Made by a program: the position numbers and the translations under genes. Below are positions 33,114 through 41,902 of a stretch of DNA of 64,000 nucleotides, one piece after another. The notes under the pieces are model-generated. The model saw only the letters and a program-made list of their open reading frames with translations, did not search any database and was not told where the DNA came from. This DNA comes from Massilia endophytica (GTDB lineage: Bacteria > Pseudomonadota > Gammaproteobacteria > Burkholderiales > Burkholderiaceae_D). Within the stretch, counting starts at the first letter, position 1; every line of letters begins with the position of its first letter. The stretch lies in contig NZ_CP088952.1 in assembly GCF_021165955.1 (NCBI RefSeq), positions 2,914,001 through 2,978,000 of the forward strand, in the 5' to 3' direction.

Positions 33114-34481
33114 TCAGGAAAGGCGAGGCACACCCAGGCGGTCAAAGTAGGCAATAGTGAGGGTGGTTTTCAGCAGCCTGTCACTGTTGCGCCACCAGCG
33201 ACGGCTATTCGCCGCCACCTGTTTTGCCACCGATGGCGCGGCCCCAAGTTTGACCAATTCCCGGTACATGGTAGTTCCGCGTTTCCAGTGCTTGAGCTGG
33301 ATTGCCCGCAGCCTATGACGCAGCCATTCATCGAGTCTCCGCCAAATCTTCGGAGTTTGCGCCAAGTGGAAGTACCCCTTCCATCCCAGCATATAGATGC
33401 GTAGTTTTGCCACCACTTCCGCCATGCTGCGCCCGCCGGAGCGGCCGGTGAGCTCCCGGAGGCGTTGTTTAAAGGCTGCCAGCGGCTTATGAGCCACTGC
33501 GCGCTTCACTTGGCCTCCGCGTGCCACCCACAGACTGTAACCGAGGAACTTGCGACCAAAGGCGCTGGCCACCGCGCTTTTGCTTTCGTTGACCATGAGG
33601 TGCAACTTGGCATAACAGCGCCGCAACAGCGCCATCACCCGCTGCCCCGCCTTGATGCTGCGTACGTAGACGTTCGCATCGTCGGCGTAGCGCGCGAAGC
33701 GATGGCCGCGCCGCTCCAGTTCCTTGTCCACCTCATCGAGCATGATGTTGCCAAGTAGCGGGCTGAGCGGGCCACCTTGAGGCGCTCCATCAGTCCGTTC
33801 CAGCACCACGCCATGGTCCATGATGCCGCTGTTCAAATAGGCCCGGATCAGCCGGATGACCCCGGCATCTTCAATGCGCTTGCGCAGACGGTCAATCAGG
33901 ATGTCATGATTGACCCGATCGAAGAATTTCGACAGGTCAACGTCAACCACGACTCGCAGGCCCGACTGGACATACGCTTGGGCGGCTAAGACTGCGTCTT
34001 GCGCACACCTACCCGGACGGAAGCCGTAGCTGTGCTCGCTGAAGGTGGGATCAAGTATCGGTTGCAGCACCTGCAGGAGTGCTTGCTGGATCAGGCGATC
34101 CGTCACCGTCGGGATGCCAAGCTCGCGCTCACCGCCGTCCGGTTTCGGGATCGTCACCCGGAGCACCGGGCTGGGCCGGTACGTCCCTGACAGCAGTTGT
34201 TCGCGTATGCCCGGCCACGCGGTCGCCAGATGATGAGAGGTTTGGTTGATGTCCAGACCATCGACGCCAGCTGCTCCCTTGTTGGCGCGCACACGCTTGA
34301 ATGCCCGCCGCAGGTTCTCTGTTGTCAGCGCCGCAGCAAGCAGCGCTGTCCCCGTGTTTCCGGTGGCATGCCGCGGGCATTCCGCTTCGTCGCTGAAAGC
34401 ATCAGACAAGGCTTCACCTTGCCTTACGGCCTCCCGCCCCGCTTGCACGGGCATCTGACGCATGGCTGGCTGCATCGGCAT
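33114..34481 (-). CDS. ltrA: Group II intron-encoded reverse transcriptase/maturase
   Basis: A 455-residue protein from ATG 34481 (AAGGAG 10 nt upstream); a GTG at 34514 would add 11 residues. Reverse transcriptase blocks are intact: ELGIPTVTDRLIQQALLQ, VVDVDLSKFFDRVNHDIL, GAPQGGPLSPLLGNIMLDE and the catalytic RYADDANVY. It is followed by the maturase X domain (IYMLGWKGYFHLAQTPKIW). No HNH endonuclease domain follows, as in class C introns. It should assist splicing and retrohoming of its own intron. Confidence 0.95.
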   Translation of the reverse strand: MPMQPAMRQMPVQAGREAVRQGEALSDAFSDEAECPRHATGNTGTALLAAALTTENLRRAFKRVRANKGAAGVDGLDINQTSHHLATAWPGIREQLLSGTYRPSPVLRVTIPKPDGGERELGIPTVTDRLIQQALLQVLQPILDPTFSEHSYGFRPGRCAQDAVLAAQAYVQSGLRVVVDVDLSKFFDRVNHDILIDRLRKRIEDAGVIRLIRAYLNSGIMDHGVVLERTDGAPQGGPLSPLLGNIMLDEVDKELERRGHRFARYADDANVYVRSIKAGQRVMALLRRCYAKLHLMVNESKSAVASAFGRKFLGYSLWVARGGQVKRAVAHKPLAAFKQRLRELTGRSGGRSMAEVVAKLRIYMLGWKGYFHLAQTPKIWRRLDEWLRHRLRAIQLKHWKRGTTMYRELVKLGAAPSVAKQVAANSRRWWRNSDRLLKTTLTIAYFDRLGVPRLS

Positions 34482-34883
34482 ATCGGACTCACTCCTTCTC
34501 GTTCGGTCCTTCACTGGCGGAGTCGAGCCTTCCCGGCGCTACCTCCAGCTACTATGACCTCTGCTGAGACCCCGCTCCGATTTTTTTTTCGTCGCCCTTT
34601 CAGGCATAAAGCGGGGCGTCCCCAGGTAAGGGCCGCACTCCTTCATCACACAACCGCCGCATCTACACCACCGTCCTTTGACCACAAGAGCTTTGCGGTT
34701 TTATGCCCGCTTGCCCTGAGCAGCAGTGCCTTCTATGCGATTCGTGTTCCTCGGCTCATGATTTACGCTCCACGCTTCCTTCCCACGGTCGGTTACCCTT
34801 CCGCAGTTGCGCTTCGCTTCGCTCACTGTGGTCAGCTCGCGGCGGGACTTGCACCCGCAGGAGTACGCCCATGCTGGGCGCAC

Positions 34884-34922
34884 ATAAAAAAAGCCGCCGG
34901 CGCTTGCGCGCTGGCGGCTTTT
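34884..34922 (-). terminator. Intrinsic terminator of pnp, and target site of the intron
   Basis: In the minus-strand RNA, AAGCCGCCAGCGC and GCGCCGGCGGCTT form a GC-rich stem of about 13 bp with a 4-nt loop, followed by TTTTTTT. It begins about 15 bp after the pnp stop. The group II intron starts 2 bp beyond the T-run. The hairpin and T-run are intact, so pnp termination should be preserved. Confidence 0.9.
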
Positions 34923-34936
34923 CGGAGCCCTGAGGC

Positions 34937-37066
34937 TTACTGTGCGTTGGCGGCAGCGGCGGCAGCTTCTTCCGCAGCGGCTTTCATCGACAGCTTCAGG
35001 CGGCCGCGGTCGTCCGTTTCCAGGACTTTCACGCGCACCTGCTGGCCTTCTTTCAGGTAGTCGGCCACGGCGTTCACGCGCTCGTTGGCGATCTGCGAGA
35101 TGTGCAGCAGGCCGTCCTTGCCTGGCATCACCTGAACGATGGCGCCGAAGTCCAGCAGCTTGAGCACGGTGCCGTCGTAGGTCTTGCCCACTTCCACGGA
35201 AGCGGTCAGCTCTTCGATGCGGCGCTTGGCTTCCTGGCCGGCAGCAGCGTCGACGGAAGCGATGGTCACCACGCCTTCGTCGCTGATGTCGATCTGGGTG
35301 CCGGTCTCTTCGGTCAGCGCGCGGATCACGGCGCCGCCCTTGCCGATCACGTCGCGGATCTTCTCGGGGTTGATCTTGATGGTGATCAGGCGCGGCGCGA
35401 AGTCGGACAGCTCGGTCTTCACGTTCGGCATGGCCTTCTGCATCTCGCCCAGGATGTGCTGGCGGCCTTCCTTGGCCTGGGCCAGCGCCACCTGCATGAT
35501 TTCCTTGGTGATGCCCTGGATCTTGATGTCCATCTGCAGCGCGGTGATGCCGTTGGCCGTACCGGCCACCTTGAAGTCCATGTCGCCCAGGTGGTCTTCG
35601 TCACCCAGGATGTCGGACAGCACGGCGAAGCGGCCGCCTTCCTTGATCAGGCCCATGGCGATACCGGCCACATGCGCCTTCATCGGCACGCCGGCATCCA
35701 TCAGCGCCAGGCAGCCGCCGCAGACGGAAGCCATGGAGGAGGAACCGTTGGACTCGGTGATTTCGGACACCAGGCGCACGGAGTAGCTGAACTCTTCCTG
35801 CGACGGCAGGGCCGCCACCAGGGCGCGCTTGGCCAGGCGGCCGTGGCCCACTTCGCGGCGCTTCGGTGTACCCACACGGCCGGTTTCGCCGGTGGCGAAC
35901 GGAGGCATGTTGTAGTGGAGCATGAAGTCGTCGGTGTATTCGCCCATCAGTGCGTCGATCTTCTGCGAATCGCGGGCGGTGCCCAGGGTCGCTACGACCA
36001 GCGCCTGGGTTTCGCCGCGGGTGAACAGGGCGGAACCGTGGGTGCGCGGCAGCACAGAGGTGCGGATCGAGATCGGGCGCACGGTGCGGGTGTCGCGGCC
36101 GTCAATGCGCGGCTCGCCTTCCAGGATCTGCGAACGCACGACCTTGGCTTCCATGTCGAAGAGGATATTGCCCACTTCCACGGCGTCCGGCGCTTCGGCG
36201 CCGGCGGCAGCTGCCTCGGCAGCCAGGTCGGCCTGCACTTCGGCGGACATGGCGCGCAGCTTCTCGGTGCGGGCCTGCTTGTCCTTGGTCTGGTAGGCGG
36301 CGCGGATCTTCGCTTCGGCGAAGTGGGCCACGCGGGCGATCAGGGCGTCGTTCTTGGCCGGAGCGGTCCACTCCTGCTCGGGCTTGCCGCCGTCGCGCAC
36401 CAGGTCGTGGATCGCGTCGATCACGGCCTTCATCTGCTCATGGCCATAGACCACGGCGCCCAGCATAATCTCTTCGGACAGCTGCTTGGCTTCCGATTCC
36501 ACCATCAGCACGGCGGTTTCGGTACCGGCCACCACCAGGTCCATCTCGGAGGTCTTCAGCTGGCTGGTGGTCGGGTTCAGGATGTACTGGCTGTTGGCGT
36601 AACCTACGCGGGCGGCGCCGATCGGGCCGTTGAACGGCACACCGGCCACGCACAGGGCGGCGGAAGCGCCGATCATGGATGGGATATCCGGATCGATCTC
36701 AGGATTGACCGACAGAACGTGCACGATCACCTGCACCTCGTTCATGTAGCCCTCAGGGAAGAGAGGACGGATCGGACGGTCGATCAGACGGGAAGTCAGC
36801 GTTTCCTTCTCGGAAGGACGGCCTTCGCGCTTGAAGAAGCCGCCGGGGATCTTGCCCGCGGCATAGGTCTTCTCCATATAGTCCACGGTCAGCGGGAAGA
36901 AGTCCTGGCCGGGCTTGGCGTCCTTGCGCGCCACCACGGTCGCCAGCACCACGGTGTCGTCCATCGACACCATCACTGCGCCGGAGGCCTGGCGAGCGAT
37001 CTCGCCGGTTTCCAGCGTGACGGTGTGCTGACCGTACTGGAAGGTTTTCGTAACTTTGTTAAACAT
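34937..37066 (-). CDS. pnp: Polynucleotide phosphorylase
   Basis: 3-prime to 5-prime phosphorolytic exoribonuclease, 709 residues, part of the RNA degradosome. Domain order is as usual: RNase PH 1 (about 10-140), the helical linker (about 145-290), RNase PH 2 (about 310-545, with GGCLALMDAGVP and DILGDEDHLGDMDFKVAGT), KH (about 550-615, with VIGKGGAVIRAL) and S1 (about 620-690). The C-terminus is a short Ala-rich tail. It follows rpsO, the widely conserved order. The spacer between them holds a long processing-type hairpin. Confidence 0.98.
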   Translation of the reverse strand: MFNKVTKTFQYGQHTVTLETGEIARQASGAVMVSMDDTVVLATVVARKDAKPGQDFFPLTVDYMEKTYAAGKIPGGFFKREGRPSEKETLTSRLIDRPIRPLFPEGYMNEVQVIVHVLSVNPEIDPDIPSMIGASAALCVAGVPFNGPIGAARVGYANSQYILNPTTSQLKTSEMDLVVAGTETAVLMVESEAKQLSEEIMLGAVVYGHEQMKAVIDAIHDLVRDGGKPEQEWTAPAKNDALIARVAHFAEAKIRAAYQTKDKQARTEKLRAMSAEVQADLAAEAAAAGAEAPDAVEVGNILFDMEAKVVRSQILEGEPRIDGRDTRTVRPISIRTSVLPRTHGSALFTRGETQALVVATLGTARDSQKIDALMGEYTDDFMLHYNMPPFATGETGRVGTPKRREVGHGRLAKRALVAALPSQEEFSYSVRLVSEITESNGSSSMASVCGGCLALMDAGVPMKAHVAGIAMGLIKEGGRFAVLSDILGDEDHLGDMDFKVAGTANGITALQMDIKIQGITKEIMQVALAQAKEGRQHILGEMQKAMPNVKTELSDFAPRLITIKINPEKIRDVIGKGGAVIRALTEETGTQIDISDEGVVTIASVDAAAGQEAKRRIEELTASVEVGKTYDGTVLKLLDFGAIVQVMPGKDGLLHISQIANERVNAVADYLKEGQQVRVKVLETDDRGRLKLSMKAAAEEAAAAAANAQ

Positions 37067-37200
37067 GGGTATTCCCTTTCTATTTGCCGACAGATTTTCA
37101 GGAGCTGTCGTTCACCTCACCACAGGCAGCGCACAGGCTGCCTTACTGCTCTACTTCTTCCTCCGTGCCAAGTGCTACTGCTTCTTGGCAATAAATCAAC

Positions 37201-37259
37201 GGTTCAGAAAGACAAAATGCCTGCGGCAGCGAGCTGTCGCAGGCATTTCGTACTGAACC
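37201..37259 (-). promoter_or_regulatory. rpsO-pnp intergenic hairpin (terminator / RNase III-type processing site)
   Basis: Outer arms GGTTCAG (37201-37207) and CTGAACC (37253-37259) and inner 16-base arms (37215-37230 and 37233-37248, one mismatch) form one long stem with an internal loop. It begins 14 nt after the rpsO stop. In the minus-strand RNA the inner stem is followed by ATTTTGTCTTT, giving partial terminator character. In enterobacteria the equivalent spacer has a terminator and an RNase III site through which PNPase autoregulates; the same role is inferred here. Confidence 0.65.
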
Positions 37260-37273
37260 GGGTGACGCAAAAA

Positions 37274-37543
37274 TTACTTACGCAGACCGAGTTTGGCGAT
37301 CAGATCGCGGTAACGGTTGGCGTCCTTACCTTTCAGGTAAGACAACAGGCTCTTACGACGGTTCACCATCTTGATCAGGCCACGGCGGGAGTGATGGTCC
37401 TTGGTGTGCTCTTTGAAGTGGGTGTTCAGTTCGTTGATACGGGCGGTCAGCAGGGCAACCTGAACTTCCGGCGAGCCGGTGTCGTTCTGGGCGCGTGCGT
37501 TGTCCGCGATGATCGCGGCCTTGTTGATGTTTTCTACGGTCAT
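37274..37543 (-). CDS. rpsO: 30S ribosomal protein S15
   Basis: An 89-residue primary rRNA-binding protein of the small subunit, contacting helices 20-22 of 16S rRNA. Conserved signature: DTGSPEVQVALLTARINELN and HHSRRGLIKMVNRRKSLLSY. ATG 37543 gives the normal family length; the frame further upstream is leader. AAAGGTA precedes the start. A -10 like TATACT at 37641-37646 (minus strand) suggests a leader of about 90 nt, which could house the S15 autoregulatory fold. Confidence 0.97.
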   Translation of the reverse strand: MTVENINKAAIIADNARAQNDTGSPEVQVALLTARINELNTHFKEHTKDHHSRRGLIKMVNRRKSLLSYLKGKDANRYRDLIAKLGLRK

Positions 37544-37710
37544 GATATTACCTTTCACATGCGATGCACGGAGTCTTTCAACCCTGCACATCGTGAACTA
37601 CGGATGATGGAATGCCTGGCCCTTTTGGACCAGACCCGGAAGTATAGCGGAAAAAACAGCCCTTGTATCGGCTTCTCGCTACAATTATTCGGCACCGAGG
37701 AGCCTCCACG

Positions 37711-38202
37711 ATGAAAAAACTGGCGATAACGACAACATTTTTGCTGCTGGCGGGCTGCGCAGGCTTCGGCGGTCCGCCGCCTGCGCCAGGCGAATCCATG
37801 GCGGCGGTGGAGGCCCGCCTTGGCCAGCCCTCCGCCCGCCATGCGGGGCCGGGCGGCGAAACCATCGCCGAATACGGCGCGGGCGCCTTCGGCCAGTACA
37901 CCTGGATGGCCACCTACGGGCCCGACGGCCGCCTGCGCCGCTACGAGCAGGTGCTGAGCAGCGAGAAGTTCGCCACCGTGAAGCTGGGCCAGGACAACAA
38001 GGAGAGCATCCTGCGCACCTTCGGCCGCCCGGCGGAGACCATGTACCTCTCCCTGCGCGACCTGGAGGTCTGGAGCTACCGCTACAAGGAGTCCGGCGTG
38101 TGGAACTCCATGATGCACATCCATTTCAGCCGCGACGGCATCGTGCGCGAGATGCAGAGCGGGCCGGACCCGCTCTACGAGGAAAAGCGCAGCTTCTTCT
38201 GA
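37711..38202 (+). CDS. Outer-membrane lipoprotein of unknown function
   Basis: A 163-residue lipoprotein from ATG 37711 (GAGGAG upstream). The signal peptide ends in the lipobox LLAGC with C16 as the acylated Cys. The mature part has a BamE/SmpA-like pattern (two short helices then a beta-sheet: ESILRTFGRPAETMYLSLR, LEVWSYRYKE) and aromatic residues. The real partner is unknown. It is divergent from rpsO with 167 bp between starts, and convergent with the esterase gene with a 5-bp gap and no terminator. Confidence 0.75.
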   Translation: MKKLAITTTFLLLAGCAGFGGPPPAPGESMAAVEARLGQPSARHAGPGGETIAEYGAGAFGQYTWMATYGPDGRLRRYEQVLSSEKFATVKLGQDNKESILRTFGRPAETMYLSLRDLEVWSYRYKESGVWNSMMHIHFSRDGIVREMQSGPDPLYEEKRSFF

Positions 38203-38207
38203 TCCCT

Positions 38208-39731
38208 TCAGGGCGCGGGCACTGCGTCCTTCAGCGGCGAATCGGGATAGGCCGTCTTCCAGATCTCCCAGCCCATCCTGCGCCGCAAGGCCATGCGTTC
38301 GCTGCCTTCAGCATACAGGTCGTAGTGGCCCTTCCCGGGCAGATAGGCAAAGCTGGCCTGGCCTGCCACGTCGCGCACGGCCTGCTCGAACTTGCGCACC
38401 GAAACATCAAGGCCGTACTCGTCCTTGTCGCCCACATAGATGTGCAGCTTCCCATCGAGCTCGCGCTTCTGTCCCGCCCAGCGCTGGCGCACGATGCGCG
38501 AGAGATCCCAATGCGCCAGCCAGTAGTCCGCGACCTCGCGGTCTATCTTGCCGGTGGCACGGTCGTACAGCTTGCGCGGCCTGCCATCCGCAGCCCTCGG
38601 AGAGAAGACCCACTCGAAGGCCTGGGCCTGCCCGCCATATTCGGCCAGTACTTCCTCCATGCGCGCCGCGGACGTGTCGCGCTTCACGGTGTTCGGATCG
38701 GCCAGGTCCAGGCCTTCGAACACACTGAAGTCCAGGAAATCGGGCGAGGTGGCAAATGCGCCGCGGAACAAGGTGGGGTAGTTCACCTGAAGCCAGACTG
38801 CGGCCCAGCCGCCGGAGGAGTGCCCCATCAGGTAGCGGCCCGCCGACGGGTCGGTGCGGTAGCGGCGGTCGATCTCCGGCAGCAGCTCCGCCGTCAGCGC
38901 ACGGCCCCAGGGACCGTTGTTCACGCTGTCCGCGAACTCGTGGGTGCCGCTGGCCAGGCTCTGGTCCAGGAACACCCAGATCATGGGCGGCAGCCGGCCG
39001 TTGCCCGTCTGATTGAGTACGCCCAGCGCGCTGTCCGCCAGCGAGGCCATGCCTGCCTGGAAGCCGTGCGTAAAGTACACCACGGGATAGCGCCGGGCGG
39101 GATTCTCGCCATAGCCCGGCGGCGTGAGCACGAAGCCGCGCAATGCCTTACGCGTGCCCCAGAAGGCGGTCAGCGCATCGCTGTCGACGGAGAACTCCGT
39201 GATGCGCCGCTCCACCTCCGCCTTGTCCTCCGCTTTCACCAGGGGCTTGCCGTCCGGCCGTGTCCAGTAGCTGCGTCCGGGCAGCACCTCCGCCAGTTCG
39301 AGCGTAAGCGGCTCCGCGGCCGGAAGGTGCAGCTTGCGCACCGGCGAGGCGACATCGCCCGCACCGCGGCCCGAATAGCCGTAGCTGTGATCGCGGTCCA
39401 GCAAGGCCTGCACCCAGTAGTCGCCTGGCGGAAGCTGATCGACCGGTACGGGGAAAGCAAGGTCGCCGGGATAGAAGCGCACAGCCTCGCCTGCGTTGAT
39501 GCCGCTCACCTCGCGGGCCGCTACGAAGTTCTGGTTCTTCACGAAGGGATCGGCGTCGACGGCGGCCGGGGCGCCCTTCCCTTCCACCACCTTCTCCGCA
39601 AACAGGAGCAGGCGCCCCGGGCCCGGCTGGCCGAGCGAGGGCGCGGCTTTGACAAGAACAGGGCCGTCGTGAGCGTGTGCAGAGGACAGCAGGGCCGCAG
39701 CAAAAAGGCCGAGACAAAACAGTAGGCGCAT
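38208..39731 (-). CDS. Exported alpha/beta-hydrolase (putative esterase family)
   Basis: A 507-residue protein with signal peptide (MRLLFCLGLFAAALLSSAHA), start ATG 39731 with GGGAG 5 nt upstream. The N-terminal about 190 residues are beta-rich. The second half is an enterochelin-esterase/antigen-85-like hydrolase with the nucleophile S305 in GHSSGGWAA, an oxyanion region YFTHGFQ, and a catalytic His probably in GKGHYD near the C-terminus. Substrate is unknown. Confidence 0.8.
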   Translation of the reverse strand: MRLLFCLGLFAAALLSSAHAHDGPVLVKAAPSLGQPGPGRLLLFAEKVVEGKGAPAAVDADPFVKNQNFVAAREVSGINAGEAVRFYPGDLAFPVPVDQLPPGDYWVQALLDRDHSYGYSGRGAGDVASPVRKLHLPAAEPLTLELAEVLPGRSYWTRPDGKPLVKAEDKAEVERRITEFSVDSDALTAFWGTRKALRGFVLTPPGYGENPARRYPVVYFTHGFQAGMASLADSALGVLNQTGNGRLPPMIWVFLDQSLASGTHEFADSVNNGPWGRALTAELLPEIDRRYRTDPSAGRYLMGHSSGGWAAVWLQVNYPTLFRGAFATSPDFLDFSVFEGLDLADPNTVKRDTSAARMEEVLAEYGGQAQAFEWVFSPRAADGRPRKLYDRATGKIDREVADYWLAHWDLSRIVRQRWAGQKRELDGKLHIYVGDKDEYGLDVSVRKFEQAVRDVAGQASFAYLPGKGHYDLYAEGSERMALRRRMGWEIWKTAYPDSPLKDAVPAP

Positions 39732-39791
39732 GGAGTCTCCCAATAGCGGCTGCAGGCGGAATGCTCAGCCGTGGGTGACAGCATATAGCAC

Positions 39792-39809
39792 GTAGAACAA
39801 ATTTTCTAC
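39792..39809. promoter_or_regulatory. Small palindrome upstream of the acidic protein gene
   Basis: GTAGAA and TTCTAC half-sites separated by 6 bp in a locally AT-rich stretch (about 39780-39830) between divergent genes. A -10 like TAGAAT lies at 39823-39828. The palindrome may be a repressor operator, but the regulator is unknown. Confidence 0.3.
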
Positions 39810-39835
39810 TTCAAAATTTCTTCTAGAATACGGCC

Positions 39836-40342
39836 ATGACCCGTCTTCTGTTCAGCCATCCCAGCTCTGGTCCCGCCGCGTCCGAAGACGCTGCTGTCCC
39901 GCCTCCCCGCCGGCCGATCGATGACGACAGCGAAGCCTTCACCCTGCCCCGCGATGACGGCGATGGAGGCGATATCGGCGCGGAGGCGGAGCCGGCCCAG
40001 CCAAGGATGCTGGCCGCCCTGCTCGATCCGCTGCTGCTGAACCTTGAAAAGGCAGGGCTGCCTGACGAGGAAGAGGCCATTGCCGAACCGGCGCCTGGGG
40101 AGTTTGCAGGCGAGAGTCTGCAGGAGTTCGCGATGGAAGGAGAGTTACTGGCGGAGCTGCCTGGCGGAACGGCGGAGGCGCTGAACATCGACACGGACCC
40201 TGAGCAGGCCACGAAAAAACATGCGGGCGAAGGCTGGTACTGGGCTGTGGTGCCGCGCAGCGGCGAACCGGCCTACAGCGCCGCGCTGCGCCACCGCTCG
40301 CGCGCCCGGTCAAGGACGCGCAAGCGCCCGCGTCCGGACTAG
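39836..40342 (+). CDS. Acidic low-complexity protein of unknown function
   Basis: A 168-residue protein. The first two thirds are rich in Asp, Glu, Pro and Ala (DDDSEAFTLPRDDGDGGDI), with a hydrophobic patch MLAALLDPLLLNLEKAGL. The tail is strongly basic (RHRSRARSRTRKRPRPD). No signal peptide or domain was recognised. It is convergent with leuA, with a 5-bp gap. A divergent promoter region separates it from the esterase gene. Confidence 0.5.
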   Translation: MTRLLFSHPSSGPAASEDAAVPPPRRPIDDDSEAFTLPRDDGDGGDIGAEAEPAQPRMLAALLDPLLLNLEKAGLPDEEEAIAEPAPGEFAGESLQEFAMEGELLAELPGGTAEALNIDTDPEQATKKHAGEGWYWAVVPRSGEPAYSAALRHRSRARSRTRKRPRPD

Positions 40343-40347
40343 CCGCC

Positions 40348-41889
40348 TCAGATAGTTTCGGCCTGGGGGTTGACGCGCTCCTTGCTGTGCAGCTTGTTCA
40401 GCGCCGAGAGATAGGCCTTGGCCGAGGCGGTGACGATGTCCGGATCGGCGCCCACGCCGTTGACGATGCGGCCCGCGCTGGACAGGCGCATGGTCACCTC
40501 CCCTTGCGATTGCGAGCTGGGGCTGATGGCCGCAATCGAGAACAGCACCAGCTCCGCGCCCGACTGCGCACGGCTCTCGATGGCGTTGACAATGGCGTCC
40601 ACCGGTCCATCCCCCGTGCCCTCGCAGCTGTATTCCACGCCGCCCATCGAAAACACAATGCGCGCATGCGGCAGCTCCCCCGTTTCGGAACGCTGTGCCA
40701 GCGAGACCAGGCGGTAATGCTCACCCTCGTGGCCCTCCTCGTCCGACACGAGGGCCATGATGTCCTCGTCGAAGATCTCGGACTTGCGGTCGGCCAGCTC
40801 CTTGAAGCGGGCGAAGGCGGTGTTGACTTCTGCTTCCGAATCGAGCTCGATGCCCAGCTCCTGCAAGCGCTGCTTGAAGGCGTTGCGGCCCGAGAGCTTG
40901 CCCAGCACGATCTTGTTCGCGGTCCAGCCCACGTCTTCGGCGCGCATAATCTCATAGGTTTCGCGCGCCTTCAGGATGCCGTCCTGGTGGATGCCCGACG
41001 CGTGCGCGAAGGCGTTCGCGCCCACCACCGCCTTGTTGGGCTGCACGGCAAAGCCGGTAATCTGCGACACCATCTTGGACGCGGCCACGATCTGGGTGGT
41101 GTCGATGCCGCATTCGAGATTGAAGTAGCCCGCGCGCGTGCGCAGCGCCATCACCACTTCTTCCAGCGCCGTGTTACCGGCACGCTCGCCCAGGCCGTTG
41201 ATGGTGCACTCGATCTGGCGCGCGCCGCCGATCATCACGCCCGCCAGCGAGTTGGCCACGGCGAGGCCAAGGTCGTTGTGGCAGTGAACGGACCAGATGG
41301 CCTTGTCCGAATTCGGGATGCGTTCGCGCAGGCGGCGGATGGTCTCTCCGAACAGCTCGGGCACCGCATAGCCCACCGTATCCGGGAAATTGATGGTGGT
41401 GGCGCCTTCGTCGATCACGCCCTCCAGCACGCGGCACAGGAAGTCCTCTTCCGAACGGCTGCCGTCTTCCGGGCTGAATTCGATATCGTTGGTGTGCTGT
41501 CGTGCGAAGCGCACCGCCAGCTTCGCCTGCTCCAGCACCTGCTCCGGCTCCATGCGCAGCTTCATTTTCATGTGCAGCGGCGAGGTGGCGATGAAGGTGT
41601 GGATGCGTTTGCGGGCCGCAGGCTGCAGGGCCTCGGCGGCGCGCGCGATGTCGCGGTCATTGGCGCGCGAGAGCGAGCACACGGTGGAATCCTTGATGGC
41701 AGCTGCGATGGCGCGGATCGATTCGAAATCGCCCGGCGATGCGGCGGCGAACCCCGCCTCGATCACGTCCACCCGCAGGCGCTCCAGCTGCTTCGCGATG
41801 CGCACCTTCTCTTCGCGCGTCATCGAGGCGCCGGGCGATTGCTCGCCGTCGCGCAGGGTGGTATCGAAAATGATCAGGCGGTCGCTCAT
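40348..41889 (-). CDS. leuA: 2-isopropylmalate synthase
   Basis: First committed enzyme of leucine synthesis, condensing acetyl-CoA with 2-ketoisovalerate; 513 residues. The N-terminal TIM barrel shows FDTTLRDGEQSPGASM (metal Asp) and VHCHNDLGLAVANS (metal His pair). The C-terminal third is the LeuA allosteric domain for leucine feedback (GGVEYSCEGTGDGPVDA). It lies 13 bp after pssA, as in related genomes where the genes belong to an ilv-psd-pssA-leuA cluster. Confidence 0.97.
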   Translation of the reverse strand: MSDRLIIFDTTLRDGEQSPGASMTREEKVRIAKQLERLRVDVIEAGFAAASPGDFESIRAIAAAIKDSTVCSLSRANDRDIARAAEALQPAARKRIHTFIATSPLHMKMKLRMEPEQVLEQAKLAVRFARQHTNDIEFSPEDGSRSEEDFLCRVLEGVIDEGATTINFPDTVGYAVPELFGETIRRLRERIPNSDKAIWSVHCHNDLGLAVANSLAGVMIGGARQIECTINGLGERAGNTALEEVVMALRTRAGYFNLECGIDTTQIVAASKMVSQITGFAVQPNKAVVGANAFAHASGIHQDGILKARETYEIMRAEDVGWTANKIVLGKLSGRNAFKQRLQELGIELDSEAEVNTAFARFKELADRKSEIFDEDIMALVSDEEGHEGEHYRLVSLAQRSETGELPHARIVFSMGGVEYSCEGTGDGPVDAIVNAIESRAQSGAELVLFSIAAISPSSQSQGEVTMRLSSAGRIVNGVGADPDIVTASAKAYLSALNKLHSKERVNPQAETI

Positions 41890-41902
41890 GCGGCACTCCT
41901 TG

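Larger units (their letters stand above)
33030..34883 (-). mobile_element. Class C (bacterial C) group II intron, full length
   Basis: A 1,854-nt intron on the minus strand. Its 5-prime end is GTGCGCC at 34883, directly after TTTTTTTAT, the T-run of the pnp terminator. Its 3-prime end is CCCCTAT at 33030 (terminal AT fits the AY rule). It encodes an LtrA-type reverse transcriptase in domain IV and has a recognisable domain V. Insertion behind an intrinsic terminator hairpin is the known target preference of class C introns, and a maturase lacking an endonuclease domain agrees. The 400 nt from 34883 to 34482 are the structured domains I-IV leader and hold no other gene. Confidence 0.92.
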
